The notes under the pieces were generated by a model. That model was not told the DNA's origin. It saw only the letters and a program-made list of their open reading frames with translations, and ran no database searches. Position numbers and translations under genes: made by a program. Shown here one piece after another: positions 12,590 through 21,052 of a DNA stretch of 41,346 nucleotides; position 1 is the first letter of the stretch, and each line of letters starts with the position of its first letter. The DNA lies in the IMG/VR virus record IMGVR_UViG_3300020433_000016, positions 1-41,346 of that record; one strand, given 5' to 3'. The DNA is from a virus.

Positions 12590-13460
12590 GTAAAACAAAA
12601 CCTTACCGTAAGTAAATCGTTGCGGAATCGCTACTACTCCACGTACCATAGGCACGCGTTTTCGTCCTCGCAAAAGGGGTTTTTCTCCCCTAATGGACGG
12701 GTATTTCAACCCGTATTATGCCCCGTATCTGTTTCGGTATGGCGTAAAGCTTCTCTTCGGGGATGATGGTCCCCAATTCAGCAGGTCATTATCCTACCCA
12801 CCGTGGGCATACATGGTAATCCACAGAGAGAGTCTCATATGTGAGGGTCCGTCCTAACACCGCAAAAATGCTGTCGTGCTTACGTTCGGTCTCGTACTCC
12901 GTTCCCAGCTGTAGGGTCCCTATGGGTAAGGACTTTCAATACTCGAGACGTACTCTTCCTGCGTATTTCATGGGTCTCCCCTACCAACTCCGCGTATCGC
13001 TACACTTCGTCTCTTTAGCCAGTCTAATTCTCGCCCTCGGAAGGGCAAGCACCTGTACTCTCTAGGGTCATACTCTTACAGTACTTCCTATATTTTCGCA
13101 GGCTCTGCTGTCCTGCTGTGGATGTCTCGTTGCTACTGCGACTGCCACTGCCAAAGCTTAAGCATGGATTTTTGCAAAATGTCAGTTTCTCGACGAGAAA
13201 AAAGGTCTTGACAAGCTAAAACGAGGTCCTGGCTCTCCTACGCGTACGAATCCGTGTTTCCGCGGATATCAGGTACACGTGCACACGCGTTCGTGAGCTC
13301 AACGAGAATTGCAATGTCGGTCGGCATGCACACGGGGGTACTATATATATACCTACCCCCTACAGATTTTTTACGCTATTTTTAGGTTTTGCCCTCAGAG
13401 GAGTGGGGAGCCACAGGTAATGATTGAGAGAAGTATGGAGGCAGCTCCCCTTTATATGCG
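12590..13460 (-). ncRNA. Probable large structured non-coding RNA (giant ornate-RNA-like)
   Basis: About 0.85 kb without a credible gene at roughly 50% G+C (28/60, 30/60 and 33/60 in lines counted), beside flanks such as 11/60 at 12481-12540. Hairpin arms found by eye: 12675-12679/12687-12691, 12697-12702/12709-12714, 12757-12762/12771-12776, 12795-12800/12804-12809 (with outer 12788-12791/12817-12820), 12889-12894/12944-12949, 13030-13037/13042-13049, 13098-13102/13112-13116, 13186-13191/13195-13200, 13240-13247/13273-13280 enclosing 13250-13254/13263-13267, 13281-13287/13292-13298, 13334-13340/13354-13360 and 13405-13411/13444-13450. Four helices gain a G:U pair only on the minus strand, two only on the plus. 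The minus strand also has a GAGA loop closed by GGG/CCC and purine-rich joints. A T-rich end (TTTTGTTTT) follows near 12590. Size and setting recall GOLLD and ROOL; no family is confirmed and the ends are approximate. Confidence 0.55.
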
Positions 13461-13478
13461 AAGTAAGAGTTATCTTAA

Positions 13479-13484
13479 TATAAT
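13479..13484 (+). promoter_or_regulatory. Candidate -10 element for the late block
   Basis: A perfect TATAAT 41 bases before the terminase small-subunit ATG, right after the GC-rich region ends. No convincing -35 box is found at the right distance, so an activator may be needed or the match may be chance. Confidence 0.3.
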
Positions 13485-13524
13485 ACAGGGTTTTATTAAA
13501 TAAAAAGGTTTTGTATATTATTTT

Positions 13525-14445
13525 ATGATTACTAGGTGCAGAAACAAGATTTTTCATGTATATAGTGTAGAAGATGCCAAGAAACACAACATAGTGTATA
13601 GTGATAAGTGGCGAGTCGCAAAAAAAGATGAATGGGTTTTGACTTCTGATAACAAAGTATTGCAAGTATTGAATGTTAGGCAAGAAAACAAAAAAGATAG
13701 AAAAAAGCCTGTAGTTTATATCCGTACTGGATTTGGCGAGACACCGACTTATAAAAGTAATTTATATGCAAGAAAGTATCCTGACCCTATTAATGATGCA
13801 GGTTTTATGTATGAAGTAACTAGAGATGTAAAGCCTACTGTATTACAAAAGCGTTTTATTGATGCTTTGAGGTTTAATGGAGAGATTGATCAGAATGGAA
13901 TGTGGACAAATGAAAGTATAATCAACGCGTATCAGTCTGTTTACTCAGATAACAACCCAACAAACTCATTGAAGCGTGCAAATATTATTTTAAAAAAAAA
14001 GAGGGTACAAGAACATATGAGCGAGCTAATGAAAGACAAACTAATGTCAAAAGGTTTGAATGATGATTATGTTGCTGAAAACTTAAAAAAGTTTGTAGAA
14101 GATAAGAAGATTAGTCCTAATGTAAGATTAAATGCTTTAAATCGCGTAAGTACACTTTTAGGACACGATGAAAAGAAAGTTGAGCAACTTGAAGGCGTTA
14201 CTACCATTGCAATATCTGAAGGCGATAAAAAGATGCTAGCTGAGTTTAGAAAGCAACTATCTGATAAAGAACTTGAAAATATTATTAAATTTGGAGATAT
14301 TAATGGAAACAATAAAAACAATAATGCCGATAATAAAAGAAGAATCAATAACCCTAGACCTAGCGACAAAAGTAGTAACAGTAGGAAAAAACAAGTATAT
14401 AGTAGAAAAGGGAGTGATGAATTTACTACAAGCACTAATAAGTGA
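13525..14445 (+). CDS. Terminase small subunit
   Basis: 306 residues. The first ~90 residues (IFHVYSVEDAKKHNIVYSDK, KKDEWVLTSDNKVLQVL, TPTYKSNLYARKYPD) form an N-terminal domain I associate with terminase small subunits of marine phages. The middle (LQKRFIDALRFNGEI, NESIINAYQSVYSDNNP, ANIILKKKRVQEHMSELM) is the DNA-recognising helical part. The last ~45 residues are low-complexity Asn/Lys/Arg/Ser and overlap another gene. No ribosome binding site lies at a useful distance (AAAAGG is 16 bases away), unlike most genes here. Role: recognising phage DNA for packaging with the large subunit. Confidence 0.7.
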   Translation: MITRCRNKIFHVYSVEDAKKHNIVYSDKWRVAKKDEWVLTSDNKVLQVLNVRQENKKDRKKPVVYIRTGFGETPTYKSNLYARKYPDPINDAGFMYEVTRDVKPTVLQKRFIDALRFNGEIDQNGMWTNESIINAYQSVYSDNNPTNSLKRANIILKKKRVQEHMSELMKDKLMSKGLNDDYVAENLKKFVEDKKISPNVRLNALNRVSTLLGHDEKKVEQLEGVTTIAISEGDKKMLAEFRKQLSDKELENIIKFGDINGNNKNNNADNKRRINNPRPSDKSSNSRKKQVYSRKGSDEFTTSTNK

Positions 14446-14509
14446 GAATGCAGTAATGAAAGACTTCATTGAATATACAAAAGGTATTGATACAGACATT
14501 GAAGCATGA
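14303..14509 (+). CDS. Small protein between terminase genes, 68 aa
   Basis: ATG at 14303 with GGAG six bases upstream; 143 bases overlap the end of the small-subunit gene in another frame, and the stop overlaps the large-subunit start (ATGA). The sequence is well behaved: alternating strands (ITLDLATKVVTVGKNKYIVE), then helices (GVMNLLQALISENAVMKDFI). In the overlap the terminase frame is low complexity, which suggests this frame is the constrained one. Possibly a packaging accessory; no family named. Confidence 0.65.
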   Translation: METIKTIMPIIKEESITLDLATKVVTVGKNKYIVEKGVMNLLQALISENAVMKDFIEYTKGIDTDIEA

Positions 14510-16122
14510 ACAATAAAGAAAAAAAAGAATTATTGAAACGGATGTACATCGATCCGTTCTTTTTTGCAAAATTTATTTTTGGCGACAAGAATTATCCTAT
14601 GAACTATCATGTTAGGGATAAGTCGCCAGACTTTCACAAAGAAATATTTAATAACCTACTACACCTTAGCTCAGGCGAAAAAATCGCTATCATAGCACCT
14701 CGTGGTCACGCGAAGTCAACTTTATGCTCCCTTATATACCCACTTCATCGTATCTTGTTTGGGGAAGAGCGTTTTATTTTATTAATATCAGAATCTGAAA
14801 TGCAGTCAAAGTATTTGCTTGAAAGCATTGGCGATGAGATAGAATACAATGAAAAGCTGCAATATTTTTTTGGTAATCGCATTGGCGATGTCTGGGGTAA
14901 AGAAGAAAAAGAAGTTATTACAGGTTTTAATCAAGATGGTAGCCCTACAGGTGTTTGCAAGATTATGGTTCGTGGTACAGGGCAAAAAGTTAGAGGATTA
15001 AAGTTTGGAGCCTACAGACCAACACTAACTATTATAGATGATGGAGAAGGTGATGGTAATGCTGCAACAATATCACAAAGAGATAAATTTAGAAGATGGA
15101 TTGATACAGCTGTTGTTCCTGGCTCTGATGATGGTAAGATTGTTTTTGTGGGTACAATTATAGATGAAGATGCATACTTGAATAAAATAGCTGGCTCAAA
15201 AGCTTTTGATAAAAATGGTAATAGAATAGTAAAAGGTTGGAAGTCTTTATTTTATCAAGCTATATTACAAGAAGTTGAAAATAAACAATATGTTTCATCA
15301 GGTAAAGAAAAAATTAAAGATGGCGAGCCAGAAGTATTATGGCCTGAACGAAGACCATATAAGTGGCTCTTGGGTAAAAAAGAAGAAGCTAGGTCCAAAG
15401 GTGACATCGCATACTTCTTTCAGGAATACCAGAATATACCAATGGATGATTCCTTTCGAGTCTTCAAGCGTGACGATATCCAGTATTATAAAGGCGAGTA
15501 CGTTCATAGAGGTGGCATTGACTTTTTACAAATCCAAGAACACGAAGAAACCTACGAAGTACCTATAAATGTTTTTTTAGGTGTTGACCCTGCATCTTCA
15601 GAAAATGTAAAAGCAAACTACACAGTTGTAATGGTAATTGGTGTAGATGCTGATAATAATATTTATGTACTAGATTATTTTAGAGGTCAAGTAGCTCCAA
15701 TGGATGGTGCTGAAAAAATATTAGAGTTAGCTGACTACTATCATCCAAAGTTTGTAAACATAGAAGAAACTGGTCATGTTATGCTAGCAGATTATTTATT
15801 TAGAAAATCTAAAGAGACAGGTAGATTTTTACACATCAATACTAAAAAAGCAATACAAAAGAAATTTTATAGAATAAAACAAATGCAGCCTATGTTTGCC
15901 TCTAAGTCCGTTTTTTTAAAACATGACCAAGATGAGCTAGAGCAAGAGTTATTAGGTTTTAAAGAGCATGGAACGTCTACAAAAGATACATTAGATGCAT
16001 TAAGATGGGCAATGGATGACATTTATGCACCACAAATAGACATTGATCAGAACGGAGAATGGGCACAAGAAAGACAAATAATAGGTCAAGATTGGGAAAC
16101 TGGAGAGATATATTATGCATAG
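14506..16122 (+). CDS. terL: Terminase large subunit (packaging ATPase-nuclease)
   Basis: 538 residues. ATPase domain: Walker A variant APRGHAKST at 64-72, Walker B TLTIIDDGEGD at about 173-183, and a VFVGTIID coupling segment near 213-220. RNase H-like nuclease domain: Asp361 in FLGVDPASS, Glu420/421 in FVNIEETGH, and KDTLDALRWAMDD (Asp494, Asp497). Complete and of normal length. It pumps DNA into the prohead and cuts it; packaging type cannot be told from this alone. Coupled by ATGA to the small gene before it. Confidence 0.92.
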   Translation: MNNKEKKELLKRMYIDPFFFAKFIFGDKNYPMNYHVRDKSPDFHKEIFNNLLHLSSGEKIAIIAPRGHAKSTLCSLIYPLHRILFGEERFILLISESEMQSKYLLESIGDEIEYNEKLQYFFGNRIGDVWGKEEKEVITGFNQDGSPTGVCKIMVRGTGQKVRGLKFGAYRPTLTIIDDGEGDGNAATISQRDKFRRWIDTAVVPGSDDGKIVFVGTIIDEDAYLNKIAGSKAFDKNGNRIVKGWKSLFYQAILQEVENKQYVSSGKEKIKDGEPEVLWPERRPYKWLLGKKEEARSKGDIAYFFQEYQNIPMDDSFRVFKRDDIQYYKGEYVHRGGIDFLQIQEHEETYEVPINVFLGVDPASSENVKANYTVVMVIGVDADNNIYVLDYFRGQVAPMDGAEKILELADYYHPKFVNIEETGHVMLADYLFRKSKETGRFLHINTKKAIQKKFYRIKQMQPMFASKSVFLKHDQDELEQELLGFKEHGTSTKDTLDALRWAMDDIYAPQIDIDQNGEWAQERQIIGQDWETGEIYYA

Positions 16123-16136
16123 ATTGCAGATTATCG

Positions 16137-16166
16137 TTGCACTTGACAATAAAATTTGATTAAAAT
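16137..16166 (+). promoter_or_regulatory. Candidate promoter before the portal gene
   Basis: TTGCAC (16137-16142) and TAAAAT (16161-16166) with an 18-base spacer fit in the 56-base gap after the terminase stop. It would start transcription a few bases before the portal ATG, leaving almost no leader, which lowers confidence. Confidence 0.22.
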
Positions 16167-16178
16167 AGGGCTAGAAAT

Positions 16179-18194
16179 ATGTTAAAAATAGAAGAATTAG
16201 ATTTACCAGAAATAGATGCGGCAGATGTTCGTGACGAATATATTCGTTATGAATCAGACTCATCTGATTTCAGATTTCAAATGTCTGAAGATGAAGATTT
16301 TTATTTAGGCAAACAACTTACTGAAGCACAAAAAGATTATTTACATAGCGTAGGTCAGCCAGCAGAATCAAATAATAAAATTAGACCAGCAGTAGAGCAA
16401 GTACTTTCTAATATAGCAAGTGCTAAACCTGAATGGGATATTGAACCAATAGGTGAGATGGATGGTAAGCTGGCAAAAATATATAATCAAATAATAGATA
16501 AAGTCTGGCGAGATTCAGATGGTGATGTTCAGTTTAGAAAATGCTGCAAAGATTTTTTAGTCAAGGGTGTTGGGTATATGTATGTATATCCAGACTATCA
16601 AGCAGAAGGTGGGTTAGGAGCTGTTCGTTGTAAAAATATAAAACCTGAATCTGTTTTTGTAGACCCTAACTCTTGTGAGCCTGATTTTTCTGATGCATCA
16701 AGTATTATTATATCTGACCTACATACAAAAGAATCTTTAAAAATTTCTTTTCCAGATTTTGCAGATGAGATAGATGATGCCGAAGAAGATTACTATACAA
16801 ATGAAACTGCATCTGGTAATTATAATAGAGATGGTATAGAAGTCAAAGGAGATATATCTGATGACTCTCAACCTAAATCTAGAAAGTATGTAAGGTTTGC
16901 AAAAGTTTCTGTACCAAAAGCTTTGATTACAGAAGTTATGTCAGGCAAATATCAAGTATACAATAAAGAAGGATATCAAGCTTTATCTTCAGATGACAGG
17001 TATCAAAAATTAATTGAGTCAGGTGCAATAACAGAAACTGTTATATATGAAACTTTAATACGCGAAACATTTTGCATAGGTGATAAAGTATATTATGATG
17101 AAGTTCATCCAATAAAAGATTATCCTATTGTCCCTGCATGCAATGAACACACAGGCACGCCTTACCCAGCAAGTGATGTTAGGCATGCAAAAAGTCCACA
17201 AAGAATGTTAAATAGAACAGAAGCATTAATAATTGCACATACAAATGCAACAACAAATTTTAAACTTGTAGTTGAAGATGGAGCTATAGATCCAGGCGAG
17301 CTGCAAAAGTGGAACATACCTAACTCTGTAATTAGGGCAAACCCTGGTGCACTAAGAGAAGGTAAAGTAAAAGAATTTACACCGCCAGCTGTATCGTCAC
17401 AACTATTTAGAGAAAAACAAAGATATGAACTAGATATTGAACAAGTATTTGGTGCATATAAATACTTACAAGGTTTTGCTACTGAATCTCCAGGAACTGT
17501 TGGTGAAGCACAAATAGTTGAAGAAGCAGTATCAAGAAAACAAAACTGGAAAGTATTGCCAATATATGACATGTTAACTAAGGCTGGTCGCATAGCTGTA
17601 CAATGGTTGCCATATGTATACAACCAAGAAAGAGTTATGAGGCTAGTAGATGACTATGGTCAATATAGCGAAGTCATGATTAACCAAGCTTTAATAGTTC
17701 CTGAAACAGGTGAAATAGCTAGGTTATATGACTTGGTTGCTAATACTGTTGATATAAAAGTTGTTATTGGCTCAACGCGTGCTAAGTCACCTATGACAGA
17801 ACTTAGAAAAGATTTACAGTTATTGCAAGCTGGCATAATTGATAGAACACAAGTTATTTTAAATATGAGCACTCATATGGATAAAGAATCTTTAATACAA
17901 AGATTTAGTGAAGTAGCTAGATTGCAGCAACAAAATCAACAATTAGCTGAGCAATTGAAATCTATACAAGGTGATTTACAAACTAGAGAACGTGAACTGT
18001 TTCATAGCAATATGAGAGCAGAAGTTTCTGAAGCAACTAAAAGAGTGCATAGTGCTACAGAAAAAGTTAAAAGTCAAGCAGAAATTGAAAAAGCAAAGCA
18101 GAGAGCTGGAACTCAGATGGTCGCTGAGGATTCTGCTCCTGGGCAAACGGTTAACTCTGGACAACAAGCCCCTATACCACCTGGGTTAGGGTAA
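16179..18194 (+). CDS. Portal protein (P22-like)
   Basis: 671 residues, in the size range of podoviral portals. Typical segments: EDEDFYLGKQLTEAQKDYL near residues 38-56, NKIRPAVEQVLSNI, VKGVGYMYVYPDY near 128-140, a conserved middle (HPIKDYPIVPACNEHTGTPY, SPQRMLNRTEALII), and a helical C-terminus rich in Gln/Glu, Ser/Pro-rich at the very end. It forms the dodecameric DNA gate at one capsid vertex and docks the terminase. Its place after the large terminase subunit is canonical. Confidence 0.85.
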   Translation: MLKIEELDLPEIDAADVRDEYIRYESDSSDFRFQMSEDEDFYLGKQLTEAQKDYLHSVGQPAESNNKIRPAVEQVLSNIASAKPEWDIEPIGEMDGKLAKIYNQIIDKVWRDSDGDVQFRKCCKDFLVKGVGYMYVYPDYQAEGGLGAVRCKNIKPESVFVDPNSCEPDFSDASSIIISDLHTKESLKISFPDFADEIDDAEEDYYTNETASGNYNRDGIEVKGDISDDSQPKSRKYVRFAKVSVPKALITEVMSGKYQVYNKEGYQALSSDDRYQKLIESGAITETVIYETLIRETFCIGDKVYYDEVHPIKDYPIVPACNEHTGTPYPASDVRHAKSPQRMLNRTEALIIAHTNATTNFKLVVEDGAIDPGELQKWNIPNSVIRANPGALREGKVKEFTPPAVSSQLFREKQRYELDIEQVFGAYKYLQGFATESPGTVGEAQIVEEAVSRKQNWKVLPIYDMLTKAGRIAVQWLPYVYNQERVMRLVDDYGQYSEVMINQALIVPETGEIARLYDLVANTVDIKVVIGSTRAKSPMTELRKDLQLLQAGIIDRTQVILNMSTHMDKESLIQRFSEVARLQQQNQQLAEQLKSIQGDLQTRERELFHSNMRAEVSEATKRVHSATEKVKSQAEIEKAKQRAGTQMVAEDSAPGQTVNSGQQAPIPPGLG

Positions 18195-18219
18195 CTTATA
18201 ACAATAAGGAGCATCGAAC

Positions 18220-19047
18220 ATGAAAGAAAAAAATGACCAAGTACAAAGTCCTGAGCAAACAGATAACTCTCCAGTAGTAGATGTATTGAGCGATTTGAAT
18301 ACATTTAATACTCCGAGCTCTGATGAAGTTCAAGATGATGTCAATGAAACAAGCCAAGAGGAAACACAAGAAGAAGTGGCACAAGCAAAAAACTGGCTTA
18401 TCCAAGATAAGTTTGAAGATAGTGAAGAAGGTCGTAAAAAACTGGCAGAATCTTATAAAAACCTGCAAAGTAAATATGATAAGGAAAAGCCTGGAGAAGA
18501 TTATGAAAAGCTCAAAAAGCTTGATAATTTTTTAAAGAACAATCCTAATGTTGTAGAAGCTATGCAAGGTGAATTAAATAGAATGCAAAAAAATCAACAA
18601 GGACCTCCAGAAAAACCAGAGGACTATGATTATCTTGAAGAAGATACTCCTGGTACTCCTTCATACGAATGGAGACAGCAATACAATCAATACTTGATAG
18701 ATCAAGGAAAGAATGCTGCCAAAATGGAAGTTAATGCTTTACGCCAAGAAATAGAACAAGATAGGGCTACAAAAGATAAGATAATGAAACTTAAAGCCAT
18801 GGGTATGAGTGATGTTGAAATCGAAGACTATACAAGATTTATGTCTGATGATAAAAACATTACAGAAGAAAATCTTGTTGAAATCTACCGTTTCCTTAAA
18901 GCAAAAGAGTCTGGACAAACAGTTCAACCTTTACAACAAAAAAGAACAAGTGCTGCTGCAATTAGTGGTGTTAACCCTCCACAAAAAAAATCAGCAGAAA
19001 AAGTAAAGGATGAATTCTTTAAAGGGCTTATGAAGTTTAGCAGATAA
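18220..19047 (+). CDS. Scaffolding protein
   Basis: 275 residues with AAGGAG before the ATG. Acidic, Gln/Glu-rich N-terminus, long helical centre (KKLAESYKNLQSKYDKEK, KMEVNALRQEIEQDRATKD), and a basic C-terminal end (KVKDEFFKGLMKFSR). That composition, and the position between portal and capsid genes, are those of phage scaffolds, whose basic C-terminus binds the coat protein during prohead assembly. The assignment is by context and composition. Confidence 0.75.
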   Translation: MKEKNDQVQSPEQTDNSPVVDVLSDLNTFNTPSSDEVQDDVNETSQEETQEEVAQAKNWLIQDKFEDSEEGRKKLAESYKNLQSKYDKEKPGEDYEKLKKLDNFLKNNPNVVEAMQGELNRMQKNQQGPPEKPEDYDYLEEDTPGTPSYEWRQQYNQYLIDQGKNAAKMEVNALRQEIEQDRATKDKIMKLKAMGMSDVEIEDYTRFMSDDKNITEENLVEIYRFLKAKESGQTVQPLQQKRTSAAAISGVNPPQKKSAEKVKDEFFKGLMKFSR

Positions 19048-19078
19048 TAATAACTAAAAAGGATAAAAGGTAAAATAA

Positions 19079-20545
19079 ATGGCAAATTCAACTTACGGTA
19101 CTGGTACAGCGTTACAGTTCGGAAACGGACAGCAACGCCAGATACTAGAACTAGGTGATAAAATACATTACTACAATCCTTCTGTTACTCCTTTATTGAC
19201 ACTTATGGGTCGTCTTTCTACAGTCGTTACTCCTGTGCCAATTTTTGAGTGGATGGAAGATGAGTATATGATTAAAAAATCAGTAGTAACAGATGTTGAT
19301 GCATCTGGTACTGAAATTCTTGACACTGCATCACAAAGTGCTGGTGGTAATAATAGTAAAGGTGCAATTATTACAATGTCAAAACAAGCTAGCTTAGAGC
19401 TTTTTGAAAAAGGAGCTTTATATGCAATATCCAAAACTGGTGGTGTAAGCTTAAACAGCATGACACATGTTATGTGCATTGCAACAGGTGCTGAATGTAA
19501 TGTAGCATCTGCAAATGAAAAAAATGTACAGTTCATTGGTTTTGATGCATTGTCTGGTGGTGTTGCAACTCACGATAGACATAACAGCTCAACAGCTATA
19601 TTCAGTCAGTCTTCAAGTGCTGGAACAATTACTTTTACATATGTAGGTAATTGTGGAGTATTTAGCACTTTTGCTAAACCTGGAAGTTCTGTTTCAGAAG
19701 GCGACCTAGCTGATAACGAAACTTGCTCTGTTTTAGGTTTAAGTGGTCATGCTGAAGGTGCTGCTATTGGTGAGCAAACCAGTAAAAAAGTTAGAAGATT
19801 AAAAGGTTGTACTCAGATATTTAGAGAGCCTTATTCTATTACTGGTACTGCTGATGCATCTGCACATTATGGTGGTGATGAATTAAGCAGACTTCAAGCT
19901 AGAAAGCTTGCTAAAATTAAAACTGACATTGAGTTCGCAATGCTTACTAATGGCGATTTTAGTTTAGATGCATCATCTGAAAACCCAAAAAGAACAATGG
20001 CTGGTTTCGGAATTGGAACAACAGGCGGAGTTCTTTCATCTTTAGATGGTCGTACTAACTCTAACTTGCAGCTTGATTTTGATGCTGCTGGTTTAGATGA
20101 CATGGATGCAGCAGTTGAATATATATTCTCTGATATGATTGAAGGTTCAATGGAAAAAGTTGTTTTATGTTCTAATAAATTTTTAAGATTTATTACATCA
20201 TTAGGACGACAAGGTATTGGCCCAGCAGGCTCTTCTCCACCATTTGGTGAAGGAATTGTTCAAGGGCAAGCAAATGCTACTGCAGGACTACAGGTAACTA
20301 GATACCAAGGTCCAGTAGGAGTGCTTAACTTTGTACCTCATCCAATGCTTAAAGGTGCTTTTGAAGATTTTGCATTAGCTATTGATCCAGCTAATATCGA
20401 CATCAGACCTTTAGCTAGCAGAGACATGCAGTTGAGAACAGATGTAGTCAATGATGGTAGAGATGCTAGAGTTGACGAGTGGTTAATGGAAGTTGGTATG
20501 GAAGTTCGTAACGAACAAACACATGCTATCTTGAAATTAGTCTAA
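19079..20545 (+). CDS. Major capsid protein (SU10/DUF5309-like)
   Basis: 488 residues. The N-terminus, with YNPSVTPLLTLMGRLSTV and then PIFEWMEDEYM (about residues 28-65), matches the DUF5309/SU10-type coat family. Later segments FEDFALAIDPANIDIRPLAS and EVGMEVRNEQTHAI are in the expected order for an HK97-fold coat. Codons look well adapted, and a strong terminator follows the gene, as expected for the most abundant structural protein. Confidence 0.85.
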   Translation: MANSTYGTGTALQFGNGQQRQILELGDKIHYYNPSVTPLLTLMGRLSTVVTPVPIFEWMEDEYMIKKSVVTDVDASGTEILDTASQSAGGNNSKGAIITMSKQASLELFEKGALYAISKTGGVSLNSMTHVMCIATGAECNVASANEKNVQFIGFDALSGGVATHDRHNSSTAIFSQSSSAGTITFTYVGNCGVFSTFAKPGSSVSEGDLADNETCSVLGLSGHAEGAAIGEQTSKKVRRLKGCTQIFREPYSITGTADASAHYGGDELSRLQARKLAKIKTDIEFAMLTNGDFSLDASSENPKRTMAGFGIGTTGGVLSSLDGRTNSNLQLDFDAAGLDDMDAAVEYIFSDMIEGSMEKVVLCSNKFLRFITSLGRQGIGPAGSSPPFGEGIVQGQANATAGLQVTRYQGPVGVLNFVPHPMLKGAFEDFALAIDPANIDIRPLASRDMQLRTDVVNDGRDARVDEWLMEVGMEVRNEQTHAILKLV

Positions 20546-20561
20546 TAGTTCATTATATTAT

Positions 20562-20581
20562 AGGGGGTCTTATGGCCCCCT
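20562..20581 (+). terminator. Rho-independent terminator after the capsid gene
   Basis: AGGGGGTC (20562-20569) pairs with GGCCCCCT (20574-20581) around a TTAT loop: eight base pairs with one G:U, followed by TTTAATA. Its position 16 bases after the capsid stop and before a new ribosome binding site suggests it limits read-through into the minor structural genes. The U-run is short, so termination may be partial. Confidence 0.7.
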
Positions 20582-20597
20582 TTAATAAAGGAGAAAC

Positions 20598-20765
20598 ATG
20601 GCAGTAAAAAGAAAAAGACCAAAAGGCAGCCCTACACCAACTAACAAAGCTTTGTATAGTAGAGTAAAAGCTGCTGCTAAAAGAAAATTTAAAGTATATC
20701 CATCAGCATATGCAAATGCATGGCTTGTTAGAGAATATAAAAAACGAGGTGGTGGGTACAGATAA
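20598..20765 (+). CDS. Small basic virion-type protein, 55 aa
   Basis: ATG with AAAGGAGAAAC upstream. The Lys/Arg-rich start is followed by LYSRVKAAAKRKFKVYPSAY and LVREYKKRGGGYR, a motif I recognise from small proteins of marine phages and giant algal viruses. It overlaps the next gene by one base. High basicity and position after the capsid gene suggest a DNA-neutralising or capsid-associated protein; no function has been shown that I can cite. Confidence 0.65.
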   Translation: MAVKRKRPKGSPTPTNKALYSRVKAAAKRKFKVYPSAYANAWLVREYKKRGGGYR

Positions 20766-21052
20766 TGGCTTACAAAGGTGGCTTAACTAAATGGTTTAAA
20801 GAAAACTGGGTAGATATAGGTGCACCTAAAAAGAAAGGTAAGTTTCAAAAATGTGGGCGTAGCTCTGCTAGTAAAAGCAAAAGAGGATACCCTAAGTGTG
20901 TTCCTGCTGCAAAGGCTGCAAAGATGACAGCAGCTCAACGTAGAAGTGCAGTCAAAAGAAAAAGAGCAAAACCTCAAGGTGTTGGCGGAAAGCCAACTAA
21001 TGTAGCAACATTTAAGAAAAGGAAGAAGCGTGCCAAAAAAAAGAAAAAGTAA
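20765..21052 (+). CDS. Small basic protein with KWFKENWVDI motif, 95 aa
   Basis: Begins on the last base of the previous stop. Starts YKGGLTKWFKENWVDIGAP, then FQKCGRSS and YPKCVPAAK with two conserved-looking Cys, and ends in a run of Lys. This is a second member of the marine-phage/giant-virus set of small basic proteins. The Cys pair might bind zinc. Likely packaged or head-associated; inferred. Confidence 0.65.
   Translation: MAYKGGLTKWFKENWVDIGAPKKKGKFQKCGRSSASKSKRGYPKCVPAAKAAKMTAAQRRSAVKRKRAKPQGVGGKPTNVATFKKRKKRAKKKKK

Noticed and set aside
12841-13065. 74-codon open frame on the plus strand in the GC-rich island
   Set aside because: Non-ATG start, no ribosome binding site, Arg/Ser/Cys/Leu-rich composition unlike phage proteins, and it overlies predicted RNA helices.
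13334-13372. Plus-strand rho-independent terminator (GGGGGTA/TACCCCC plus T6)
   Set aside because: The 13-base loop and six-base gap before the T-run are poor for a terminator, and nothing is known to be transcribed rightward before it; kept as a helix of the structured RNA region.
12590-13460. rRNA, RNase P RNA, tmRNA, group I intron or a tRNA cluster as identity of the island
   Set aside because: None of their conserved core motifs that I know (for example the RNase P GAGGAAAGUCC block, a tRNA T-loop, or the intron P7 region) could be found on either strand.
12590-13460. CRISPR array or iteron-type origin in the island
   Set aside because: No regularly spaced direct repeats; only short inverted repeats and a few isolated heptamer repeats such as CGTACTC.
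13513-13547. Minus-strand promoter (TTGTTT, 16 bases, TAAAAT) driving the RNA from inside the terminase small-subunit gene
   Set aside because: The match is weak and of a kind expected by chance in AT-rich DNA; not listed as a feature.
13309-13683. Open frames on both strands at 13309-13503 and 13360-13683
   Set aside because: No ribosome binding sites; composition like random translation; they cross the hairpin zone and the start of the terminase gene in antisense.
14067-14499. Minus-strand frames opposite the terminase small-subunit end
   Set aside because: Leu/Ser-rich antisense of a Lys/Asn-rich stretch, with no start signals.
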